From NCBI GenBank assembly GCA_016165875.1, contig JABBOT010000034.1, positions 2,193,200 through 2,257,199 of the forward strand: a stretch of DNA of 64,000 bases. Direction: 5' to 3'. A program made the position numbers and the translations under genes. This DNA is from Acanthopleura granulata. Taxonomy: Eukaryota; Mollusca; Polyplacophora; Chitonida; Chitonidae. Each line of letters starts with the position of its first letter. The stretch's first letter is position 1. Under the pieces are notes generated by a model, which worked only from the letters and a program-made list of their open reading frames with translations, had not been told where the DNA came from and searched no databases. Shown here one piece after another: positions 21,360 to 32,925 of this stretch.

Positions 21360-23190
21360 CTTTAGGAGACGTTTTCATTAAGTAATTTCAAACACTTCTT
21401 CAACTCTGCTCACTGCAGAACCATACTCTAGAGTCATTGTTTCACATCAAATCCAGTAATGATAGAAATGCATGTGTGTTATTATTAAAACAAACGGATT
21501 CCAAACATTTTGTGGTTTTTTATTAACCAAATGGTCACAATGTTCACAGCCAATCGCATTTTACGCTCTTTCAGTAGAGAAGAACACTAATCGCATGTGT
21601 ACAGAACAGTGAAAACAGGGTTGGGGGAGATGGGGTGCTTAATTAAATTCTTTGTGTATATAATCGTCACGCATCCCTCCCTCATTTTGACCCGCCTCTC
21701 ATATGTTCCGCTAACAACTCTGCAATACCACCATCCTGTCATGCCCATGGCCCATTGCCCTTACTCTGTGCATCGATGGCTTCGCGTTGCAGAAAGCAAT
21801 TAATGTAAAACATTCAAATATTGGGAAAACACAATTTTAATTGATCTTGACGTGATGCCGTTTTCTTATGGTGATGGCCTTGAAAGACCCAACTTTCATA
21901 ATCGACCAAAAGAATGTCAACATGAACTCATAATGGTTTAATAGATTTCAGCCTTCAAACCTGAACTTCGATGTGATCTAGGTGATAACGGGACTGGAAT
22001 AATAAACCATGTCGTAATCTCTCGCCGATCGCAAACGATCATAGTGTGTGATAAATAGGCCAAAAAGTTGAGTTTCGCCGCAAAATTGCCTTCCAAGCTT
22101 GTAGTCGTTTTTTCGAACTTGCAGTCATGGAGGAGCCAATCTATACAGCTTTAACGATGAATCATTTAGATTTTAGTTGTGAACATTTTGCTGAAATGAT
22201 TCCAGCATCGTGTGATAACCCACAGTTTTTTTTTTTGGGGGGGGGGGGGAAACAGGGCATTGTTTATCGATGGAATGACGTGACGTGTTAATATACTGAC
22301 GTACTGAACGCATTGTGACATGTGTACTTTTTGACCTGTTCTTCGAAAAGCATGGTATTGAAGTTTGTGCAAGGAAAATTGTCCAAATGGGTAACAAATT
22401 TGTTCACTTGTGACCCCGCTTCTCCCTTTTAGCGTGCATACACGTGACTTAAAAAGTTTGTTATTTCCTTTCAGAAAAAGGAATGTTTCATGGACTTTCA
22501 TTTCCTACCATCGCGCAGAAAAATAACGATGTTGCCATGTTTTATGGCCTGAGCTGCTAGCGACGGCTTGATTGGACCTTCTTGTTACCACACACAAACC
22601 TCTGATCTCCTTCTCACCAAACAAGAGGGCGTTCACCTTCAAACGAAGGATATATTACAAGTGTACATGTAATTCCAGCTTAAAAATTTTGTTCGCGGTG
22701 CTTGTCATATACGTCGCCAGTATTCGTCTGAGGTTTTAACACAACTGTTAGAGCGATTAAACAGTGATATAAAATTTAAAAAAAGAATTCGACAGACAGA
22801 AAGTTGCTGTGCTCTTAATTATTGTCTTTTTGAAGAAGAGAATGAATAAAGTTATGTTTTATGTTAGAGAAGTGTTTCCTATCAAGACCCGTAATGGCCA
22901 GGCTAAATTTGTCTTCCCTAAATACATGTTAGTCATACATGTACAGATAAGGCAATAACTTATGCTCGGAATGTCAAAAACGTCATAAAGTCAGACGTTC
23001 AATTTTGTTGAATCTCCTGGGAATTGCATGAGTGGGCTCTATGCATTTTCAATTTTTGGTAAAACTAAAACCACAGTATTCCATCCGTTCAATAGGAGCA
23101 GTAAATCCTGGTGACTCTTTAGGCAAAGTCGTGAAATGCAAAAGTCAAATACAAAAGCATCATATTTATTCATAATAAATTATTTTTTTT
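21360..23190. other. Array intergenic sequence (segment R3, copy 2)
   Basis: No gene seen. Parts of 22060-23190 resemble 14990-16280 (for example AAGTGTACATGTAATTC at 22660 and 15725). A T-run followed directly by a G-run sits at about 22227-22250. Confidence 0.45.
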
Positions 23191-23198
23191 GAAACTCG

Positions 23199-23274
23199 AT
23201 GAAATGTTCATTACAACTGCAGATTGTAATCTACTTTGTAATGTCGTTATTTGCAATACTTGCTAGTGAATCTG
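23199..23274 (+). CDS. Signal-peptide first coding exon of the array gene (copy 2)
   Basis: ATG at 23199 opens 25 codons: MKCSLQLQIVIYFVMSLFAI then LASES, plus one base. The canonical donor GTAAGT follows at 23275. The sequence is a textbook secretory leader: a lysine near the start, a long hydrophobic core and a small-residue cleavage region. It is homologous to the relic at 16289, and differences between the two keep the hydrophobic character. The downstream exons of this copy should lie at 23.4-24 kb and beyond, where a gypsy fragment and LINE copy B have inserted. A decayed match to the cysteine-rich exon may be at about 23460-23530 (SYGWFSSRHNVGCH). Probably no longer part of an intact gene. 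Confidence 0.5.
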
Positions 23275-23715
23275 GTAAGTGATTTTCTGAATGTTAACAC
23301 GTGTTGCAGAAATTTTAGAACATTGTGATTAGGTCATTTGAAAGTGCCCATGACGTTTCTCTCACTTCGTATGACCTTCAAATCATATGCTGAAAACGCA
23401 CAAACAAAAACCACAAATGCTCTTGATTTTTCCCAAAGCTTGAAGATTGTACACTTAGAGTGAATCCTATGGATGGTTTTCCTCCCGCCATAATGTTGGC
23501 TGCCATCGTAGAAGTAATACATTTTCGAGTGCGACAACCCCCCCCCCTCAACTAATTGCATCAAATAAATCAAGACGATCAAATTACAGATCGCCACATA
23601 ACCTCATCTATGCATGCATATATGGTTCTGCACAGTTACTGATCATGCCATTTGTTAACGGACCTCCGCGCTGGTATGGTGGGTAGATCGTCCTCGACGA
23701 GATCGAGAGATCCGG

Positions 23716-23892
23716 TGTTACGTTCTTTAGGAGGAACTTGAGTGAAATAAACAAACTAGCAAAGTGAACTGAAGTCCAAGAACAACTGTATTTCCTGACT
23801 GGCTCGTCACAACAAAAGAGTTTAGCCGGGGGTGATACTAAAACTAAAATTAAGATGAACGCGGACTTGCGGACTAAGCCATTTACGTTACA
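23716..23892 (-). mobile_element. Ty3/gypsy 3' LTR (177 bp)
   Basis: On the minus strand a polypurine tract (AAGAAAGGGGGA, 23904-23893) is followed at once by TGTAACGTAAATGG, and the repeat ends with CGTAACA at 23716, giving TG...CA ends. It follows the end of a pol frame at 24159, as expected for a 3' LTR. No second LTR is present in the window. Confidence 0.65.
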
Positions 23893-24158
23893 TCCCCCTT
23901 TCTTTCAGCAAAACAATCAATCAGGTTGAACACATCAGCATCTGAAACACAATCATTCAGCTAAATGTTTTCTGTTCCTGCTTCTGTACATATAATCATA
24001 AGTGTCCAATAAAGTTTTCTTCTAATCAGAAACAAAGTTTACGTTACTGTCCTTCACCTTCAATTTGTTCAAATTTACTAAACTCAGTAATGCGACAATT
24101 GGTGACTCTCCTTTCACTTTATCTTTACTGTGTCTATAACACTGAAAATTTTATCAGT

Positions 24159-24360
24159 TCACGGCACATAATCCCTCAAATGTGGAGGTTTGCGGACAGT
24201 TCTGCCACTGGATATTCTCACTACAGGTACTGCTTGTTCAGGTGGAATACATCTGGTAACCGTTGAACGATTGTTTCTGTTCACATTCTTTTCAACAGGT
24301 GGAGGTTGACCTTGTTTTTTCTCGGCTGCACTTCTGACGGGGGTAGTTTCAGACTCGATG
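24159..24360 (-). pseudogene. C-terminal end of a Ty3/gypsy pol
   Basis: A minus-strand frame ends ISSGRTVRKPPHLRDYVP and TGA at 24161-24159, preceded by NNRSTVTRCIPPEQAVPVV. The SGR-RKPP-LRDY pattern is typical of the extreme C-terminus of gypsy polyproteins. The upstream part is cut off at the 5' end of LINE copy B near 24385. Sequence beyond the far end of that LINE does not continue pol, so the element was already truncated or was lost. Confidence 0.55.
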
Positions 24361-24384
24361 CACGTGGAAGCATATCGAACTTCT

Positions 24385-25043
24385 CCCCCCCGTGGGGTTC
24401 CCGGGAGTGAAAAGAATAGGGCCCCAGTTCTCTACGCAAGCTTGTCGTACGAGGCGACTAACCCAGGGCTCTCCCGTGTGGTTCCGGTAAATAAAATAGT
24501 TCCACAGCCTCCCCGGGCTTGTCGTACAAGGCGACTAAAAGGGACAACCTGTTTGCCTTGGGTTGCGACCCGTGATGGGGGAGGACGGGATCCTGGTGGC
24601 TGAGGGCGGGTTGATCTTTCGAGATCCTCACTCCCAACACTCCACTTCGGCCCTTACTTCTCCAAAGACGGGCGGTCGGATGGCCCGCTCCGATCAATCG
24701 GCTGGTCACGCCTGCCTCTGCGTGGTTCCAAAACTTCTCTATATAAACATTCTTCCGAGAACAAATGATTTTTCACAAATTTCGTTCGTGGAATTGCGTT
24801 TGAGGCGGTCGCTGTATAGTCACTCAAGTAGTTCGTGTCTAATGTGCAACCTCCTTCATTGGGTGGGTGATGGGGGATCTCGGGTGGGGAATGGGGTGTG
24901 CATATTAAGGCCATCTATTTGAGTATACCCCATGTGGAATCCTTGGTGTCTTTCCTGCTGGGTATCCCCAGGTTCAGGCATCGCCTTTGTTCGCGCTCCG
25001 TGGTGGGTGGGGAACAAGTGGGGTGAATCCCAAATTATTTATT
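24385..25043 (+). promoter_or_regulatory. LINE copy B 5'UTR
   Basis: GC-rich relative to the surroundings and closely matched in copy D. It includes the ~170-bp module (24667-24845) missing from copy A, which holds a TATATAAAC-like stretch near 24740. The antisense strand is open from 24709 to 24458 and the sense strand from about 24563. Promoter function is assumed from element class, not shown. Confidence 0.6.
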
Positions 25044-26349
25044 ATGAATCCCCTAAATCTTTCCAAAAATGTCTCCAATATTCGATCGACTCATGCAATC
25101 TCAGGTATTGATAAAAAGAGAAAGCTGGAGGCTTTATCAAATCCTCTAGACATTAGACAGGAAAGTTGGCCGGCTTTTACTGTTCTCTCAACAAAGAGTG
25201 AACAAATGCCGGCCTCTAAAATACATCCTTTTCTTTTGAAGAGGGCTTTGAAGGGTGCAGCAGGCACTTTAAAAAATGTTAAAAAACTACAATCCGGAGA
25301 CATTCTTATCGAATGTTTCCGAAACAACAATCAAACAATTTATTATCACTAAAAAAAAATCTCCGATATATCTGTTTTTACATCCCCTCAAAACACACTG
25401 AACAGCTGTCAGGGAATAATACGTGACAGGCATGGGAGTATCTTCGACCTATCTGAAGAAGAAATCTGTGCAGAATTAAAACCACAGGGTGTTGTCAGAG
25501 TGAAACGTTTCACAACAAAAAATGTTGGCAACATCCTCAAATTAAACACATATATGTTGACCTTTAACAGCACCTCTCTACCATCCTATATCTACATTGG
25601 CCCGTATGGTGTTAATGTGGATTTATACATACCTAACGCAACACGATCTTTTAGTTCCCAAAAATTTGGTCACGGCAAAGGCCAATGTAAAAATAAACTG
25701 GTTTGTTTCCGATGCGACAGTGAAGGTCATGATGGCCTCCTCTAAGGACTGTCCTCTTTTCATCAAAGAAAAACAAATAATCACTTTAAAACTGAAAACA
25801 ACTTCCTATCAGAAGGTCCGCACATTGGCCTCGCTTTCGAGTACGCCACTACAGACTTCATTTGCCAATGTAGTCAAACGAGCTGCAACATCTGTTGCAA
25901 CTCAAACTTCCTTGACTTGGCCCATTGGAAACGACAAACCTAGTTCGATCACTGTGGAACCTTTAGCTCAACCTGTCCGGAACTCTTCTTAAACCCAGAC
26001 CATCTCAGTACACGAAATAAAACCAGTAAAGAATGCAGAAAAAAATGTTATACATGAATCTCAGCACTCTGAAAATGGTAATGACAAAAACAAATCCAAA
26101 AACAAACCTCAAAGTAATATTAAAACCAGTAAACCGAGTGGCCCTACAGAACGTCTCTCTAAGGCCACAAGAGATCCTGTCCAAACATTTAACAGGTTTG
26201 GATCGTTGGAGGACGTTGTCCCTTCAACATCAGATGCGTATGTGATGGATACATCACCCGCACCAGGGAGATCTTCTAGCCGATCTCCAAGGAAGGGTCG
26301 TCTTCGGTCCAAACATAAAGAGAAATCTCCTATACGCCTACCTCCGTAA
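25044..26349 (+). pseudogene. LINE copy B ORF1, broken
   Basis: ATG at 25044 opens MNPLNLSKNVSNIRS and runs about 100 codons until a frameshift near 25330 (FRNNNQTIYYH then stop). The frame resumes at VKRFTTKNVGNILK (25500). A deletion then removes the second zinc knuckle and part of the third (the frame jumps from GHDG to ASSKDC around 25735), and a nonsense change follows RNSS near 25990. The first knuckle has lost both leading cysteines (SFSSQKFGHGKGQC). The stop TAA (26347-26349) overlaps the ORF2 ATG. Confidence 0.85.
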
Positions 26350-29300
26350 TGTCTACATTTATAAAATGTCAAAATTATACTGTGGAATTGTCGAGATCTT
26401 AAGGTTAAGTTTAGTGAAATAGCACAGCTGGTCCAATCATTAAATCCTACTGCCCTTTGTCTTCAGGAAACTCACCTGAAGACATCTGACAAAGATAAAA
26501 TAACCCTCAAAAATTATTCACTTTATAGTACATTTTGTCACGAAGAAGAGCGAGCTGCAGGCGGCTCCTCTATCTTCATAAGTAACAATATTATCCACAG
26601 TCCTGTTGCTCTGGATACAGAGCTTCAGGTTGTGGCCGTTCGTGTCTCATTGTCTAAGACAGTCACTTTGTGTTCGGTTTATATTTCTCCGAACACGTTT
26701 TTGTCAACTTTACAGTTACATAATTTGAAAGAACAATTACCTACACCGTTCATAACAATGGGCGATTTTAATTCCCATAACCCCTTATGGGGAAGTAACA
26801 ACATAAATAATAAGGGCAAGGTAGTAGAAGATTTTTTAACCAAGGAGGAACTGTGTTATTTCAATGATGGTTCTAATACTCATTTACATGCCGGTAATGG
26901 CATTTATTCTGCTATCGATCTCACTATCACCGATCCATCACTTCTCCTGGATTTTTCTTGGAGAGTGCATGATGATCTTTGTGGTAGTGACCAATTTCCT
27001 ATTATCCTAGAGCTTCTCACTTCTAACTCTTTAGAGAGTGTAGCTAGGTGGAAGTTCCATAAAGCAGATTGGATGGCATTTGAGATGTGTTGTGGGGCTG
27101 ATATCACTCCACAGACTCTCAATACAGCAGATGGCCCTATATTTAAATTTAATGAGCTTATATTACGAGCTGCAGATAGAACTATCCCTAGGACATCGAC
27201 CAGTCCAAAATCCAAAAGTAAACCCTGGTACGACAATAACTGTCGTAAAGCCATAAAGGACCGTAAAAGGGCTTTACGCAAATTCAATCATTGTCCTACT
27301 GATAATAATTTAAACCAGGTTCGTATTCTTGGAGCTAAGGCTCGCCTATTACTTAAGTCCAAGAGACGATCTTGTTGGCGGAACTTCATTTCAGGCATTA
27401 CGTCCAAAACACCTATGCGTAAGGTCTGGAATGTGGTTCAGAAACTTAATTGCAAAAATAATAAAGCAAAAGTCCAGCACTTGAAAGACGGAGATAACAT
27501 ACTAACTTCTTCATCCGATATAGCTAATAAATTAGCGCAATCAATTTCTAAAAAATCTTCTGCTGAGAATTATACTTCAGAATTTCAGCATATCAAAAAC
27601 CAGAAGGAGAAAATGAAATTGGCCTTTTCTTCTAAAAACTTAGAGGATTATAATCGTCTTTTTAATATCGATGAACTAAAAACTGCACTGAGAAAAGCAC
27701 ATGATACTGCATGTGGTCCTGATAATGTATATTATAAATTTCTGAACCATTTACCACCTGAACCACTTGAGACTCTCTTGGACTTATTGAACGATATTTG
27801 GATAACTGGTAAGTTTCCAGCTTCATGGAGGGAGGCATGTATTATCCCCGTTCCCAAACCGGGTAAGGATCATACTGATCCAAATAATTACCGTCCCATA
27901 GCTCTTACCAGTTGCGTCTGTAAGACTATGGAACGGATGATAAATGATAGACTTGTTTGGTTTCTTGAAACCAACAAGTTACTATCTAATATCCAATGTG
28001 GTTTTCGTCAAGGTAGATCCATAGTGGATCACCTTGTTCGACTTGAAAGTTTTATTCGCGATGGATTTATTAATAATGAACATGTGGTGTCAATATTTTT
28101 TGACCTTGAAAAGGCCTACGACACCACATGGAAATATGGCATTTTAAAAGACCTGGCGGATATGGGCCTTAAAGGTCGATTACCTATATTTATATCCAAA
28201 TTTTTATCTGATCGTCAGTTTAAGATGCGGGTGGGGTCCACTCTTTCGGACTCTTATGAGCAAGAGATGGGTGTACCCCAGGGAAGTATCCTTTCACCAA
28301 CACTGTTCAGCATAAAAATTAATAGCTTGGCGCAAACATTAACATCTGGAACCGAGGGTTGTTTATATGTGGATGATTTTCTGATATGCTACCGGGCGGA
28401 AAATATGAATAACATCGAGCGGGAACTGCAGCTTTTTCTTAGCAAGATCGAGAAATGGGCAGTTACCAATGGTTTTAGATTTTCTAAGTCTAAAACCGTG
28501 GGTATGGATTTCTGTAATAAACGGAAACTTCATCTAGACCCTGAGCCTAAATCTTGTGGTGAACCAGTGAAGATTGTTGGGGAAAATAAATTTTTAGGGG
28601 TTATATTCGATAGTAAATTATTTTTTATACCTGACATAAAAACGCTTAAAGCTGAATGTATAAAGGCTCTAGATATAATTAGGGTCGTGTCTAGCACCGA
28701 TTGGGGTGGTGACCGGTCTGTTTTACTTAATTTATATCGTTCTCTGGTGAGGTCTAAATTGGATATGGGTTCATCATTTATGGTTCCACTAGGAAATCAT
28801 ATCTTAAAATGCTGGATCCAGTTCATCACCATGGTCTGAGGCTCAGCCTCGGTGCCTTTAGACCTTCACCAGAGGTTATAGAGAGTTTATACGTTTATAC
28901 ATAACCGACGTATTAAACTCAGCCTTCAATATGCAACAAAGCTTAAAGCTCACCCAACAAATCCTGCCTACGACTGTGTTTTCAATCCATAATATGTAGA
29001 CAAATATACGAAATGTCCTAAGAAGATCCCTCCGTTCGGTCTTCGTATACGGGACCATGTTGTGGAAGCTAACATCAAGCTAGAGGAGATAGCTCCGGTA
29101 TCTTTTCCGGAGTCTCCTCCCTGGCTTCTTCCACAATCTAAACTAATATTTGCTCTACGTCAACAAAATAAATCGAATACAAATCCTCTTATAATTCAAC
29201 AAGCTTTTGCTGAAATTAAGGCTAATTATCCAAATTATAAATTTATATACACTGACGGGTCAAAGGATGGGGACAGGGTTACGGCTACGGCTGTCTTAGA

Positions 29301-30126
29301 ACAGCTGGTCTCTTCTCTTCGTCTTCCGTCTTCATCGTCTGTCTTTTCTGCAGAAGCCAGGACTATACTCCTGGCCTTATCATATGTTTCCTCTGGGCGT
29401 GCCCAGAGGGCAATGGTATGCAGTGACTCGCTCTCCTGCCTTTCAGCAATGCAGAATAATAAATTCAAAAACCCGCTTATTCTGGACATTTTAGCCTTAC
29501 ATAGAAAATTGATTAAAAGAGGCAAAGATATTATATTCTGTTGGATACCAAGCCATATTGGTATCCATGGAAACACAGTCGTGGACAGGGAGGCAAAGGC
29601 TGCCCTAAATAAAGCCGTATCAAAAGTTAAAATCCCATTCACTGATTTTAAATCTAATATTATTAAGTATATTCGTCGCCTTTGGCAGGATGAATGGGAC
29701 GTGCAGGTGTGTAATAAACTGCACGCTATTCACCCTGTCATTGGCCATAACTCTTATACACTGGGTATGTCTCGTAGAGACCAAGTGGTTTTAACAAGAT
29801 GCCGTGATGGGCATTCTCGTCTAACACACAATTTTATCCTGGATGGGAGCAGTGCTCCCGAGTGTGTTGGATGTGGTGCTGAATACGGCATCAAACATAT
29901 CCTGATTGACTGTGTAGACTTTGCCCATGTGCGGCAAAGATTCTACACAGTAAACTCCATATATGAGTTGTTTGACAACATCGCTGGCGACGCTGTCATA
30001 AAATATTTGAAGGCCATTGGCCTGTATCATAAAATAGAAATTTTATTCTCAAAAATAAATATTTCTTATAGAATTCCTTTGGTGTGCTGGTTTTCGAGTT
30101 TTAACTGTTTTGGTTTTCTTACCTGA
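26349..30126 (+). pseudogene. LINE copy B ORF2, broken
   Basis: ATG at 26349 overlaps the ORF1 stop, but an indel just after it shifts the frame. From 26365 the correct frame is open to 28839 and includes the endonuclease (MGDFNSHNPLWGS), all reverse-transcriptase motifs (FFDLEKAYDTTW, GVPQGSILSPTLFS, LYVDDFLIC) and the thumb region. A single-base loss in TTGGATATGGG (near 28760) and a ~23-bp deletion near 28890 break it. Tyr/Ser codons of copy D are replaced by a stop near 28990. The frame is open again from about 29000 across RNase H (FIYTDGSKDGD) and the C-terminal knuckle. The natural stop is mutated (TAA to GAA at 30037), so the frame reads on to 30126. Confidence 0.85.
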
Positions 30127-30299
30127 TTTTATCCCACGTCCGAACATTTTTGTTTTCTTTTTAATGTTCTCATGTCACTATCGAAAACCTGAACTGTCTC
30201 GTGTTTCCACCTTGTTCTCGCCACGATATGGCTGAGATATTGCCGATGTGGCGTTAAGCCATAATCATTCATTCATTCATTCCTCGTGATTAAATGTTT

Positions 30300-30680
30300 C
30301 TGTTTTCTACATAAGGTACTGAGTGCGATGGCATTAGTCTGATTGTCAACACATGTTGCAGCAATTTGTTTAGCGTAGGCATATTGGTTACTTTTCTTTC
30401 GAGACTGGTTCGTTTCAGATGAGTGCAATTAAGACTTTCTCGGTGTTGTCAACGTCTTTGTTACTTGGCGTGACCGTCATCATCTGCTGAAAGGGCAGAC
30501 ATCCTGAAAAGTTCGAAAAAGACTGACTACAAATGCGTGCTATTTTTCTGATCAGTTGAAGATTTGATATCTACGCTAAAGCAATTATTGATCTGACATG
30601 CCCCACACATATCAAAGCCATGGTTACTTGACATCATCGTTGGGTACAGATTTGTGTGGTTGATCTTCCTCTGACAGTTA
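30300..30680 (+). repeat. Array segment downstream of a signal exon (copy 4)
   Basis: Matches 16360-16720: GCATTAGTCTGATTGTCAAC, GACTGGTTCGTTTCAGATGA, AACGTCTTTGTTACTTGGCG, CTGATCAGTTGAAGATTT. It starts at about the point where the signal-peptide exon should end, so LINE copy B probably removed or displaced that exon. A weak counterpart of the cysteine-rich exon may lie near 30570-30620 but is not open. Confidence 0.65.
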
Positions 30681-30683
30681 TCC

Positions 30684-31048
30684 GTCTTAGTTGTCCTGAC
30701 GGTTAGAGTGTCCTGCTCGAGGTGAGGAGATCCGGGATCGATCCCGGGTCTCGGCATACCAAAGACTTAAGAAAAAGTATTTGTTCCTGGCTTGGTTCAT
30801 CGCTAAGAGGTTAGAGTGAGGAAACATGACTGGTCTGCCCGGTGTCAGTATAATGCGACTGGTTGGGGTGTCGTGTCTGGTGTCGTCGGCATGAAGCTCC
30901 AATGGCGGCAGCAATTTGACGACATGTACTCGCACTGCCACAAGAGGACACAGTATATGTATACATTCCAAGGACTCCGCGTCGTCATATGACTGAAAAA
31001 TTGTTAAGTACAGTACGATGTAAATCCCAAGCATACACACATACATTT
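30684..31048 (+). mobile_element. tRNA-derived SINE, family 2 (near full length)
   Basis: The head has a box-B-like GGGATCGATCCC at about 30734 and an upstream GACGGTTAGAGTG that could be box A. The body contains GGTGTCAGTATAATGCGACT, GGTGTCGTGTCTGGTGTCGT and a GCACTGCCACAAG motif. The end reads AAATCCCAAGCATACACACA. A shorter copy is at 35427. Confidence 0.65.
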
Positions 31049-31198
31049 CATTCGTGAAACATGTATTGGAAACACAGTTGCAGCCTGGGTGGTCACTTAT
31101 AGAAGGTCAAGATGGTTTGCTCCTTCAGAAATTTCATTATCAAAACGTTTTAGTGGCAAAAGTTCATTCAGTACCATTTTGATTTTTTGTTGTCCTTC

Positions 31199-31431
31199 AT
31201 TTTATTTATTTGCTTTGAGTTTTACACCCGATTAAAAAATATGTCACTTATACAAGAGCGATAAAAAGTACGCCGGGAGAAATTGGGCACATCCCGGGGA
31301 AATCCACGACTATCCGCAGTCGGAAAGGAAGAGATTATGAGCTGGACAACTAACAACGAATGCATTGGTGACATGCTCCTAGATCATTGTGCTACGCTAG
31401 CAAGCTAGCCTCTCGGCCACGGAAGCCCCAT
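31199..31431 (-). mobile_element. SINE family 1, degraded but full span
   Basis: Plus-strand view from the TTTATTTATTTG tail through AAATATGTCACTTATACAAG, GGAAATCCACGACTATCCGC and GAGCTGGAC to the head remnant GCTACGCTAGCAAGCTAGCC and CCACGGAAGCCCC. Confidence 0.6.
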
Positions 31432-31439
31432 CCTTTAAT

Positions 31440-32440
31440 ATTAGGTATACATTACTTCTTGGAGATTTTAGCTAGATCAAAACTACTCTCGCCACCAGAA
31501 TCCTGGAAAAAGTATTTTACAACCGAAATTATTTAAAATGGATAATCTCAGATATTAAATATACATAAAATAGGACTGTTCAAAATATAGAATGGTGAAT
31601 ATAACAGAGAAGAAGCAGAATGTGCTTCTACAAATCCAGTGAAATACAAGTGAAATTAATGTTCCATCAATGTGCGTACCCGTACACAGTTGTAAGACAT
31701 CTAGTTATAATTTTATAATGTGAGGAATGATTGATCGGTGCGTAATTAACGCACTCATGGAGGATTACGTACATTTCAAAAGAGTGGCATGAAGAGAGGA
31801 GACCCAGAAGGAAACTCTCTAATGGATGTACAAATCTATGCATTAGAGATCCATTAGAGTAATCATAATGTATTTTGGCGTATGCATGAAAAGGAAACTG
31901 CAGCGAACATTATGTAAGGGGGTAAAAAAGCGCTGACAGAACTTAATCTACCAAGGTCCCAGGAAAACAGAAAAAAAGTCGTATACATTGTGAATAACCT
32001 GCCACAGTGATGATAGGGCTAAACCCTCACTTTGTGTGTCTGTGATAAACAAAAACTTTTTAGCCGCCAGACTTCCATCCATCTGTACAATGTGACAACA
32101 AATCTATACCAGAACTCTCACCAGGGAATGGCTCATCTTTATCTTTATCATCACACTCAGTGGTTCACATACACGATAGATCGAAGAATTTTATGTTCGG
32201 AGGAAGCCAGAGGCTCCGGAGTAAACCACTGTTATTTGACAAGTTATTGGCAACATTCCGACATGTGCAGAACATACATTCTATCGGTGAAAAGTACATA
32301 CGGCCAGGTTGGCAGCACTTTTCATGAAGCCATGAAGTCTAGAATAATAACCAACGATGTTTTACTAGATCCCTTCTGTGAAGTTTATTGTGATTAAACT
32401 GTCGCTACTGATCTACGCCTTTGTGATGAATAGACAGGAA
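31440..32440. other. No recognisable gene
   Basis: Only a doubtful SINE family-1 remnant around 32190-32270 (GGAGGAAGCCAGAGGCTCC then TAAACCACTG). Otherwise nothing assignable. Confidence 0.4.
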
Positions 32441-32618
32441 AATATGAAGAAACATATAGTGTTTCCCCACAAAGCTGCCTTCTATGTCCTCAGAGTTTAT
32501 ATTAAATTTTTGTTGATCGAACAGTCGGAGAGGAGCGAACGTTAACAGCTGAAATGATTTAAATATGGTCTGAAAACCTAAACCTATTTTTCTAACGATA
32601 GATGGCATTGCTGATCGA

Positions 32619-32690
32619 TGCAACGGTGACGTTTTAATGTATAATGACGGAACGTTCGTGTTGTTTACAGGTTACCTGTACTGATGTAAA
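32619..32690 (+). pseudogene. Terminal-exon relic of the array gene (copy 4)
   Basis: From TGC at 32619 the frame reads CNGDVLMYNDGTFVLFTGYL before a stop. That corresponds to GNGDDIxCLVxMHNDASLVF of the 17678 exon with a ~12-nt loss between GD and the MHND region. Downstream sequence runs straight into a 46-bp minisatellite instead of the rest of the exon. It fits as the end of the unit whose intron region is at 30300-30680. Confidence 0.4.
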
Positions 32691-32925
32691 ATGTGCCTTG
32701 TTGCAACACACTGATGTGCTAATGCACTGGGGTAATCTTCGCCCTGCTAAAACACACTGGCGTCTTAATGTACTGGCGTAATATGGGTCTTAATGTAACA
32801 CGCTGATGTGTTAATGTACTGACGTAATGTGCACCTAGTTTCAACACATCGTGAGCCTAATGTACTGTATGTTATAATACAGTGGCGCGTTACTGTACTG
32901 ATATAATGTACGTGTTGTTACTTTT
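32665..32925. repeat. Minisatellite, 46-bp unit
   Basis: Three consecutive 46-bp units start AACACACTGATGTGCTAATG (about 32704), AACACACTGGCGTCTTAATG and AACACGCTGATGTGTTAATG, each followed by a variant of TACTGACGTAAT. Partial units extend on both sides. Confidence 0.75.

Larger units (their letters stand above)
24385..30282 (+). mobile_element. Full-length LINE copy B
   Basis: Starts at the CCCGTGGGGTTCCCGGGAG motif and ends in ATTC repeats near 30282. Contains 5'UTR, ORF1 (25044-26349) and ORF2 (26349-30039 ancestrally), all with damage. I found no clear target-site duplication. It separates the 23-kb signal exon and gypsy LTR from the array segment that begins at 30300. Confidence 0.85.

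Noticed and set aside
24563..24922. Sense-strand ORF in the LINE 5'UTR (also at 55717-55959)
   Set aside because: Shared only by the two closest copies and divergent at its end; openness is explained by their similarity.
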